From the NCBI GenBank assembly GCA_023362775.1, contig JALMGJ010000003.1, positions 82,469,355-82,533,354 on the forward strand: 64,000 nucleotides of DNA, in the 5' to 3' direction. This document shows, piece after piece, positions 37,801 to 49,800 of the stretch. The DNA comes from Charina bottae. Lineage: Eukaryota; Chordata; Lepidosauria; Squamata; Charinaidae. The position numbers and the translations under genes are program-made. Below the pieces are notes generated by a model, which was given only the letters and a program-made list of their open reading frames with translations, was not told where the DNA came from and did no database searches. Within the stretch, counting starts at the first letter, position 1. Each line of letters begins with the position of its first letter.

Positions 37801-40800
37801 CTCAGTTTCTGACTGCATGAATGTTAAAATAGCTGTCTAGCATAATTGAATAATGTCATTGTAGACTTCTAAATCAATAATAGCATATGAGACTTATCAA
37901 AGTCTTTACAGGCCAAGGTACATAAGAATTAAGCACTGATTTTCCAATTTGTTAGGTGTTTGAAACACAGTTGGAAATTGGGAAGTACTTAATTTAATAC
38001 TCCCACTGATGCTGAAGGCTTTTTTTATTACCGAATATAATATAGGCATGGGAAGATACAATACTAGAAAGAAGCAATTATTTGTATCTTTAAACTAGAT
38101 AAATATAAAAGGATTTGTTGCAATCTATTTACAGCACATGCATTGTATTTTCTGTAGATTCCATGTTCCAAATTTCAAATCTAGTGTTAGAAAGTTAATG
38201 CTGACGAGAGCCCTCTTCTCTGCTATTTTGTAAATGTAAAGAGGCTTCCTTGTCTTTAGGGTCTGTCTATCCAATCTCAATCACATGTCGGGTTCCGGGC
38301 TATGGCTTCTTCAGTGTTACCATGAAGTTTGATTTCACCAGTGAACAGACTGAGAAATTCAGCATTGGACGTTTTGTGCAAGCTGACGCCAGTACCAAGT
38401 TAGCAAAACACCTTGGTCCCTCAGAACCGTACCAGCCTTATCAAGTCAAACTGCCCAAACAACAATCCATAGCTATAGAGGATGGCTTTCCCCCAGACAG
38501 GTACGTGAGGATTCTCTGTTTCATCTGCTCCCTTTACTCTTCCTCTGTTTTTCTTGGACATGTCTGTAGCTTGAATCATGTCAACTGGATTTCTATTTTC
38601 TCAGTGGAAACGTTTCGCTCCTTATCCAAGGAGCTTCTTCAGTCTGAGCAAAGTTAGTAAGGGAATCCTTAAATTTCTTGGACATACCTTCTCAATATCA
38701 TATTTTTTCTCCAACCCCTTTTTCTGAATTCTATCCTTAGCCAGTGCCTTTTTTCCCTCCTGCCATCTAATTATGTTTTGTTCGTCTAGTTTGCATTTAT
38801 TTGTTTTTAGGGTTTTCTTTTTTCTCTATCTTGTCCAATTGTTGCAGTTGGCTAAACTGGCTAGCCTCACCATTTCAGTTTTGTACATCATTTAGCACTC
38901 CATCAGTGCTAAATAAGTTCTGAGATAAAGACTGGAGCTAGACTCGAGATACAATTAAAATTGTTAATTACTGTTTGGTATATTTATGGAACCTTTGAGA
39001 GTTTTAATCTTTTTCATTTTCATTCTCCTAAACCTTACTTGAAGTTGGTTATTGATATCCCAGCTTCACAGGAACTGGCTAATGATATGGCAGTGCGTAT
39101 ATGTACCTGTACTAATATTAGAGCAAGAATTGCAGAAAAAGATTCTGCAGTGTATGAAAAGATACTGAATGATTTTTTTCCGAAGTTATGTGTTGATTGT
39201 TTTTGTAGTCTATTTTGCAGCCAAGATTCACTTGCATGTAATTTAAACTAATGTATATAATTAATCAAAATTATATAAATTATGGTAGCAAAGATACAAT
39301 TATAATAATCTCTTCACACTTAGAGAGACCAAACTTTTCCCATTATATTTGTGTTATGGTAATTCTTATATGCAAATAATTGTATGTGCAAATTAACATT
39401 GGATATTGATGGAACTAATATCCGAAGTGGGGATTTGACTGTTTCTCACGTTCTTCTTCTAATGGTACATTCTGGCAATTTGGGTTGGCCTTTTTTGAAC
39501 TTTTAGGTAAGGATGAGCAGTGTTTGGGATGGAAGTCACTCTTAATTTTTTTTTCTCCAATGCCCAAGGGCATGGGAGAATGGCAGTGATGCAATAGCAT
39601 CAGTGGAGGCGCAAAGCCATTTTCCCCTTATTTTCGGGAGGTAGTTTAAAGGAGATGAGATGAGATGTAGTGACACAGTTTAGAACAACGGTGTAAACAT
39701 CGAACTGTAAAAATACAGCCTGCCAATATCCATCACTATAATAGGGAACTCAAAGGGACCCATCCGTCTATTGGAAAACAACTGGAAATGGTTTTCCTTG
39801 TTCTGTCTATCTCTAATTAACTTCTTAATACATACCATACAACTTTGTGTTCGTCTTGTGTTTTCAGCACGTTGCATTTCGAATTGGAGCGAAAACCTTT
39901 GGATGAGTACAAATACCCAAAAGATCTGAAGGACCTGATTCCATGCCTGAATGAAGATGATGGTACCAGTGACAAGATTGCCCAGCTACAGTAAGTTCCT
40001 ACTAAGCAAGAAATTGTCATTCTCTGTTTTCCACCCACCTCTTTGTCCTAAGGAAGATAGCTACCCATCTTGTTATCACAGCATGGTGATGCAGTAATTG
40101 AAGTATTTAATTATGACTTGGCAAACCCTGGATAAAAACCTTGCTTGACCATGAACTCATGGTGAGTTTGGGCCAGTTGATATCATTCAGACCTTGTTTT
40201 TCACAGGGTTGTTCGTATTTTGAGAATAGAATAAGGGAAAATGTTTATATTTGTTGACTTGAGCTCCAAGAGGAAAGGTGGGTTTAAATGTAAAAAAATC
40301 AAGTATTTTTCTCTTCCTGTTTAATGACCCCCAAGACTCATTGTGGTATATTATATCAGCCCCCCCCCCCCCAATTCTGGCTGCATATAATAGGATTTGT
40401 AAGGGAAATAATGTGTGACTTCATAAACTTTTGTTCTTAAAGATCATGGTTTTCTTGTGTTTCCTAGTTTAGTCTAGGTGAGAGGTAGATAATATGGCGC
40501 TTGTGAGTAACCATATGTCTGTGAATACAGGCACCTTAGCGTCAGGTAGGCTGTGTATGCTATGTGGTAGGAGGAGGAGGAGGATGACGATGAAAGAAAT
40601 TAAGAGGAAAAAGATATGGCTAGGTTTGAATATTGGGCTGAAACAAACAAGATAAAATTTAACAGGGAGAAATTTAAATTCCTGCTTCTGGTGATAAAAA
40701 ATTAAGAATGGGAACAGTCTGGCTTATAACAGTAGTACATGTGAACGGAATATGGGTACTGTAGTACATCACAAGTTGAATGCAAGCCACCAGTGTGATG

Positions 40801-43800
40801 CAGCTGATAAAAAGGTAAATGCTGGATGTCTTCAAACAGAGACTGGATAAGCATCAGGCTGAAATGCTTTAGCAGAACCTAAAAGCAGAGGGTTGGACTA
40901 GATTGCCTCGGAAGTGCCTTCCAGCTCTTATGGAAATGAAAAGTCGGCATGATGCTGTGCTTGGCAATGTGCCCATCAGTTAAAAAAATATGGAAATAAG
41001 GTGGGGTGAGAAGGGGGAGGTCGAGTGGGAGGAGCAAACACATCCATTGACCTTTGGTACACTAATATAGCAGCTATTTTGTGGGTAAGGATGCCCCCCC
41101 CTCTTCCATGGGAAACACTAGAAGTACAGCAACATGTAGAATGTTTGAAACAGATCAAAGCAGTTTCAACACAGCTTCTTCTAATTTCCCTGGAAGTGTT
41201 ATAAACTCACAGTGATCCTGTTTTGAACTTGTTTCATGTTCAGAGCACTTCCAGTACGATCAGAACAGCAGCTGTTCTGAACTGAGATTGGGCCGTTTTG
41301 AGTTGAAATGTTTCAGTCTCAAAATGCTTTGCATACTTTGAACAGCCATATGGTGAAGCACCTACTGTATAGCTTGCTTTAAAATTCCAAATGTGGACCA
41401 AGACGTTTCCCTATTCCTGAAGTCCCTGTGTGTTTGTATCCTGCCTTGTAAAACCAGGTCCCCGCAAGGGATATTAATCATTTCATTCTGATTTTGTTGT
41501 TGTTAATATTTGTATACATATCCAGGTGTTTTAAATATATGAAATATTGAAGTGTTTAGAGGGAATAGCATTGTTCAACAAGACCGACATTTTAAAGAAG
41601 TCAGAAACAAGTAGCTGAGGTGCCTCAGAGGAGGCTGTGTACGTTCAGACTGCCACTCTTCGACTGGCAACCCTTTTACTATCTCTTGGAATAGCAAGAA
41701 GCTGTTGGGTGGTATGGGTCCACTTTTGTTACTCCCAGTTTGTGTCATCTTTTTTCTTGTTCACTGTTGTACTGTTTTATTGTTTTCGATGTTTTACTTA
41801 TCAACTGTCCAGAGTCATTGAGAGTCAGGTGGTGTACAAATTTAATAAATAAATAATAAATAAGACCATATGTGGTAACCCAGCCAACATTACTTAATAA
41901 ATCTCATTAAGCTGGGCTAGCTGCCAACTCGCCTGCATTGGTTTGTCTTGGCCCAGTAACAAATTTTACCTCTCTTCAAATATTAGGAAACTTCAAATAA
42001 CACGGTCTGCATGAAAGGGTAGAATACATGTGCAGAAAGGAGCAGCAATGTAACCAGAGTCATCCAAATAAAGGGGGGATGTTTTAAAGCAGGCATATGT
42101 TGTGGTTTTGTCTCTCTCTTCCTGCCAAATATTGTAATAGAATCTCCCATCTCTGATGAAAAGTCAGGTGATTCCTGTTGGGATGAGCAGACTAAGTTTG
42201 ATAGGATGCTACCATATACTTCCAAACAGGAGCAGTCTGGAAGCCACCTTGCAATTTGACAACTATTCTGAGAAGTTTTGTCTGCTGCTTCACTTGGAAG
42301 AGATCCAAATGGAGGTGGACATCCATCGATATGATATGAACAACGTTAGCATGTTTAGAGACAAGCACAATAAGAAACTCCTTGTTCTGAAGGTCAGTGG
42401 CTTACAGCCCAGAGGAAATCCTTGTTCCGTGAATGCAGTGACTAGAGCATGGATGCTCAACCTCAGCCCCTCTGCTTCCCCTTCTTAGCTGCAGCTGATT
42501 TTCAGTAAGGCTTCATAAGGGGGGAATGGGAGAATGGGTGGACATCCACTTATAAAACTATGGGTGAGTTTAAGAAAAAGATTAGGAAGTTTGGGATCTT
42601 GTCTCCCACAAAATAAAAATAAAATATAAATAAATTTATATAATTATTTTATATTACTATATATTTATATTATATTATATTATATTATATTATATTATAT
42701 TATATTATATTATATTATATTATATTTATAAATTATATTCTTATATAAATTAAATATTATAATTATATAATATTATATAAACATAATAAAAATAAAAATC
42801 GAAGTTGCTTGTTTGGAATAGCCTGCCACAATTACTATCCCAGAGGTTAATTTCCATGAAATAGTAGAACCGCATATAAAATATATCAAAGTTTATTTTA
42901 CTAAACAAAATGCAGGTTATGTCTCCTAAATATGTGTGTGTGTGTGTGCGCACGCACGCGCGCACACACACATACACACACACACACACAAAGGTGATTT
43001 CCTAGTAATATGCCCACCATCTCCTGGCCTGCTCCAGATGCCCCTGCTAGCACTTTTCAGATGATTTAGATCCACCTTTTCATCCCCCCCCCAATTGTGT
43101 ACATACAAGTTAAACATTTTATATGGATAAAAAGTAGTCTCGTCTTCAGGTGGAGCTCAAAGCAAACTCCATGGAGGTGTGAGTTCCAGAGTGGGCGAGG
43201 TCAAAAGCAAAGGACCTGAGAGCAGACTGCTCTGTTACAATAACGGGGCACCCATTCAGCAACTTCTTACTCTGAGAAACAAGTGATGCTGAGTCCGTTA
43301 CAGCATAAGGGCAAAAGAAATGTAAACCTAGGACTCAAGTCTTCGAGTTTGCAATAGCTGTTTTTCTTCACTATTAAGGGCTTTTTTAGTATCTGCACTT
43401 AAAGTATCTTATTCAGGCTGGATCTTTGGAACTCTGGCTGCAAGCGTTCTGAGTGAATTGGTCTGAGTGAAGCATGAGAGTCGTGATACTAAGACTTACA
43501 GATAAATGTTTAGCCATTGTAGTTCCATATTGTAGCAAATCAGATGGCGCACACAGTATTATTTGGCTTCCAGTTCACACCAGCTGTTGGAAATTAAGCT
43601 TAAGTCATGTAGATGAGAATTAGGAGAAAGGAAAGGTAGAATGGACACTGAAAAAGTATAAGAGAGGGAAGAGAATGCTGAAAACTGTAGGAGAAAACAA
43701 ACTGACAGTGCTAAAGTAAGACTCAGAAAGCAGTCAATAAAGGGGAAGCACTAGGCACACTTAAACTGTCACTCAGTAATATGTTGTAAGTCCTAAATTC

Positions 43801-46800
43801 AAAATTGGGTATGAATTGTGATGAAAGAGAAGGTTAGGAAGATTCCCCCCACACACACACACACAAATGTCAGAATGACTGCAAATAACAATTACATATG
43901 GTTTAAATTAATTTGTCCCAGCAGAAGCAATTGTCTGGGTGTAGCAAGGCATTCTTTTCCCTATCCAAGAGCTCAGTTGCTCAGGACATGAGAATTAAAT
44001 AGTTTGTCTCAAATTGGCCTGATCCTTCGTTCCAGGTGCCTGGCGTGGCAGAGAACCGGCCTTCCGTGTTGAAAGGTGACCATCTGTTTGTGAGTTTGGT
44101 TGAAGGGCACATAAAATACCCAGGTCCCCTCTATAAAGGTTATGTTCATGCGGTGGAGTTGGAGCAAGTCAAACTGGGGTTTTCTGAAAAGTGAGTACTT
44201 CAGCTTCAGCCTAGGGTTAGATCTTTTTTATGAGAACCAATTTCAGATGACTGGCTCCTAATGCAGTATGGCTAGTTATGTAAGGCTTTCATTTTAACTG
44301 GAAGGGTAGGAGTAGCATTTAGCAGGCATAATTTAATAGATTATGGTATCTGCCCTTAAAAGGATTCAGGAATTGACAATTCTAGATTATGGGGATCTTC
44401 ATTGCCTTAAACATACTGCCCGCTGTACAGTTCAGTTGCTCAACAATTTAATATTATTGATAGTCAAGTATATGGTAAAGTTCAGCCTCCTTCAACTTGG
44501 TGTTCTCTAAATATGTTGAAACTCCAATCCCCAGAATTCCCAGCCAGTGACTTTCTGGTAGCAAATTGGAGGAAGGCTGTTACAAAGGAATACCAAATCT
44601 TGTATACTTCTGTATGCAATAGATGGATCAGCAGTTTAAGAACCACAGCTGGTGAAGTAAATTAATTTAGATCAAGGTTATTTTGAAAGGGGGCGCAATG
44701 GCTCAGCGGTTAAGACGACAGGCTTGTCGATTGGAAGGTCGCAAGTTCAGAGGTTCGAGACCCAAGCGCCGTGTGACGGAGTGAGCTCCTGCACTAGCCC
44801 CAGCTCTTGCCAACCTAGCAATTTGAAAGCATGCAAATGCAAGTAGACAGATAGGTACCACTTCGGTGGGGTGGTAACAGCGTTCTGTGCACGTCATGCT
44901 GGCCACATGACTGCGGAAGCGTCTTCGGACAGCGCTGGCTCTTCGGCTAAGAAACGGAGATGAGCATCGCCCCCTAGAGTTGGACACGATTGTGCGGGGG
45001 AACCTTTACCTTTTACCTTATTTTGAAAGACGGGTGAGGCCAAGAAAAAAGGAACAGATGTGTTCATGTGGAAGTAAACCATGGGGCTTCTGTTTTGGGA
45101 AAGATGGCCATGAGGTTGGAATAGGCAGACTAGGAAAAAGATTAACAAGTTGGGACTAGAAACGATGGTGCAGATTGAGTGCTGCATGCATGTGTAGTCT
45201 CAGGATAGCAATGCCAATGTTTTCTTCAACATCCATCAGCTTCCTTTTCTTTTTCTAGACTGCTAAATAAGTTTGTCGATAACATGAAGTTTGATGTGAC
45301 ATTTACCTTCAGTCGTCTGCCGCTACGCATTCAGCATCGGGCTGCTATTCTCGCCCAGGAGAGGCAACTGTCCCACCTGCTCTTCCCATCCTTCTCTCAT
45401 GAGAAATCCCTCCTGTCTGCCAATCAGAAACTCTGGTGAGTAGGGACAAGAGAGGCAGGGGGAGAATGCCAGTGGGCAAGGAGAGCACAAGAATAATGTT
45501 GCTGAATGAACTGGCCAAATAGTCCAGCTTTCTCTTGCCACAATGGCTAGCCAGATTTCTGTGGGAAGCTGAGAAGGAACTTCTACTTACGTTCCACAGC
45601 AAATGGTTCAACAATTACAAATAGATGTCACACCACTGATCACCTCTATGGTAGCCTTGTTGAATGATGTAATATGCAGAAATATTTACTTTTATCCATT
45701 CTGAATGTCAGCTTCATTGGATAGCTCTGGATTCTAAAATTTTGAATGAGGGAGAATTTGCTTTTCCTACATCATGCATAATTTTATGAGCTTATGTATC
45801 TCTCTCCCCTCCTGCCCCCAATAACTTCTACTGTCTTTTTCCTTTTTTATATATAAAATTTTATTAAGTTTCAAGACAAAGATAAAAGCTACAAAAAAAC
45901 AAAAAACTACAAAAAAGAAACTAAAAAGGTGTGAAAACACAAGAGAATTTTTTTTTCAAAATTACAACAAGATGTGGCTTCCGACTTTTAACAGCAAGGA
46001 TATACAAAAATTTCCGTAATCAATCTCTTACTCTATATTAAACCAAAACCACATTATTTATGTAAGTCATTCCACTTTGCACATAATAAAAATCACTAAG
46101 TACAGTTACTCTTCCCCCTTATATTAAAAAAAATTCATATAGATAGACCTCCTAAACAACTTTCCCCCCCCAAAAAAGATAACACATATTTAATTATTCC
46201 CTTCCTACTACTATTCTATACATTTCTGTCTACTATAATAAAAATCAAATTGAAAAGCACATAAATTGTCTGCCATTATACTTAATAGTTAACATCAGTC
46301 AAACCCTAAAAGCAAACCAGATAAACATTATTTAACCCTTATCCCACTTCAAAATAAACCAGAGCATTTACATATCCCCACAATGTTCACAGAGCTTTTA
46401 TCTTGAAAAAAATCAAACAGCCCAACTGCCCCCCTCAAAAATTCCAGCTTCTTCTCAAAAAACCTCCCATACATAATGACCCCTTCTTTTTCATGGCATT
46501 CCACCAGGAAGTCAATTTCACTTATTGCTTGCAGATCCCTCTCTCCTTAAATTTCTCCAACTCCACTATCCAATCTTCATCCAGCATCTCAATAGAAATC
46601 CCAATCTCACTCTTAGAAGAAAAATTTCTATCACTGTTGAATTCCTCAATTTCATCCACCACATCCCCAACCTGATGGCACATTTTAGATCTCATATTTT
46701 CCATGATGTCCTGAATATCTTGCAAAAAGTCTGTTTAAAATCTTCCATGTCACACACAGTAGATTATGGCACCCCCTAGGAGCTTAACCAGCAAAAGTCA

Positions 46801-49800
46801 AAGATATGGAAAAGTTCCGAAATGTATTTACACAAGCAAAAGTGAGATAAGCAGACATTTCCCAAGGAAAAGTAGAAACGGAAAGCTGAAGGTTCAAATC
46901 AGCTGATTCAATGTGTAGGAAAATGCTAATATCTTCGAATTTAATACAAAAATAATAACAGGAAGACAATTGTTACTCTCAATCCTCCTTTATATTTGGA
47001 AGGAAAACGAAGTCCAAAACTTTAAAAAGAATTTTTAAAATCCCAAAAATAATGGTAAACACAAAGAGAGCCAGCTTCTCCTTGCTGTAGAAAGCCTCTC
47101 TTAGGGTACATATACTTAAAAAAAATTAAAAATTGGTGATTTAGAAATGGGGTGGCCGGTCTTAGTGTCACTTTAAGGCTACAGCGCGGCTTGGAAAATG
47201 ATGACGGCCCCGCCTCCCAGCTAAAAGCTCTTACCAGTCAAACGAAACGCTGTTTGCGATCTTCTGGCTACAAGCAGCCGTCCAGAGGACAAATGGGATG
47301 ATTCCAGGCGTTCTCCTTTATCCGGAGAACATTTCTGGGCTTCAGGAAAACCTGCCTGAGCCCGAAAAACGTTGCCGCATTGTCAGCTCTGCCCGCTTAG
47401 CCCACGGGCACAGCCGTTCAGTCCGCCATTTCCCACTGGAAACCAATAACTACTTCTGTCTTTTTCCAAATTAAAAATCACAGAGGTTTTAGGGAAATTG
47501 CTCCATCTAGTCTAGCCCAGGACAAGGGATAGGTGTCTTTTTCTGCTCCAACATTTTTTGAAGTGTGACTGGACTACTATATTGTACATAGTATTCCAGC
47601 TATGATTGCAGCATAGATTTCTGCAAAGGCATTGTGATGTTGATTGTTCTCTATTTGTTTCTTCTTCAGTATGGAATCTACCTTTTACAGGGTAGTCACA
47701 TATTGGTCAGTATTTCCCGTGAGCTGCCTTTATAACCTAGATCCTCTTCATCACTCACTACTAGCTCAGATCTCATCAGCATTTATGTAAAGGCGCAGGA
47801 TTTTTTGCCCCATTGTGCACCACTTCACATGTGATAAGTGAAACTTCATTCGCCCATTGGAAAGATCCTTAGGGACCTAAGATCATAACTGTAAAAAGTT
47901 GGTGCTGACTTGCATACAAATACAGGTAGTCCTCGCTTAACAACCATTCAGTTATTCATTCAAAGTTACAACGGCGCTGAATGGATGGTAGTTATGCTTG
48001 GTCCTCAAAGTTATGGCCGTGGCAGCACCCCTGTTGTCACGTGATCAAATTTGGACACTTGGCAGGCTGCCCACATTTACGACTGCAGGGGCGCTTAAAC
48101 TCCATTTATTTTATTTACTTATTTTATTTATTTTCTATCCCATCTTTATTATTTTTATAAATAACGCAAGGCGGCGAACGTACCAAATGCTCCTTCCTCC
48201 TCCTATTTTCCCCACAACAGCAACCCTGTGAGGTGAGTTGGGCTGAGAGAGAATGACTGGCCCAAGGTCACCCAGCCAGCTTTCATGCCTAAGGCGGGAC
48301 TAGAACTCTCGGTCTCCTGGTTTCTATCCCATTGCCTTAACCACTAGACCAAACTGACTCTCACCTCTCCCCCATCCGCCTATCTCCCCCCCATCTCTGT
48401 CCTTTTGGTTGCCCTGCACTCCACTGCCCCTGCTGCCCCTAGCTGACGTTTGCCATCTTCCTCCTGCTGCTGACAAGGTGTGCCCAGCCCTTCATGAGGG
48501 AGCTGCGAGCTGTGCAAGGCCTTCTTCCTAAGGCCATGCCCAGCCTTCTCAAAGTCACACAAGGCCTTCTGAAGCCACGCAAGAAAGCTGGGCGCGGCCT
48601 CAGAAAGAAGGCCTCGTGGGGCCAGCAGCTGCCTCGTGAATGTCTGGGCCAGGCATGCCTTGTCAGCAGCAGGAGGAAGAAGATGGTGAAGGTCAGCTGG
48701 GGGGGGGGTGGAGCGCAGGATGGCTTGTGTGCCCTCCTGCCCCTGGAAGCAGCCACCCCTGGCCTGGCTGGCTCACACAGTGCCGCAGCAGTCACTTACC
48801 GCCTGCCGGCCTGCTTGCAATCTGCCTGGGACTCAACTTCCTGCCGGCTTTCCCATTGTTGGAAGCCGGCAGGAAGTCACAAGGAGGTCCTCGCTTAATG
48901 ACCCACAATTCTCGCTTAACGACAGCAATAGGAATGCCATCGCTAAATGATGCGGTCATGTGATGTCACACATTGCATTGCTTAGTGATGGAAATTCCGG
49001 TCCCAATTACTGTAGTTAAGAAAGGACTACCTGTAAATAGGATGAATCTGGAGTAGTTTTGCTGTTTGGCCTGGGCTTTGTTACACCTTCTTTCTTTTCT
49101 CTGTCTCTACCCTCCAGTCTACGTGATTCCAGGCTGGAGAATAATGATGAGCAGAAGAAAGCTGTCTTTCAGGTGGTGGCAGGGCTTTCCAGACCAGCCC
49201 CATATCTTATATTTGGGCCTCCAGGTACTGGCAAGACGGTCACTGTAGTGGAAGCCATCATACAGGTGAATGTACTTTTGTCACAAATCTAATTAGAATG
49301 ACAGTATGCAGTAGATTGGGGAGGAGCAAAGAAGTCTTGGTTACAACCTTGATGAATACATTCCTAAACCAGGAATCTTGTGGAGACCCAGTTCTGTTTT
49401 GCGCCATCCCTAGGTCGCTTCCTGCAAGACTTGAAATGTGGTTTTCTTGGTCAATTAAAAAGCTGCTATATGTGCTCTTGTCCTACTCAGGTGCTGCGCT
49501 GCATTGAGGGTGCCCATGTGCTTGCTTGTGCTCCTTCCAACAGTGCCTCAGACCTGCTCTGCGAGCACCTCATGAAATACTTGGATAAAAGGAGCATCTA
49601 CAGGATGAATGCTAGCAGCAGGGATTACCGTGCAGTCCCTGAGAAGATTAAGGTGGATTCTAGTTCTCTCTCTCATCCTGCTCTGGCTAAGATCTTTATT
49701 CGGATCTGTCAGGGTAATAACTGGTAGCTTTCTCATATCTCTACCATCTAAAATTGGGTTGGGTTGGGTTGAGAAACTTGTAAGGTATAGATCTCTAGTC

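Noticed and set aside
38961..39251. 96-codon frame in intron 5
   Set aside because: No recognisable domain, no acceptor/donor pair consistent with MOV10 phase, and exons 5 and 6 join in phase without it.
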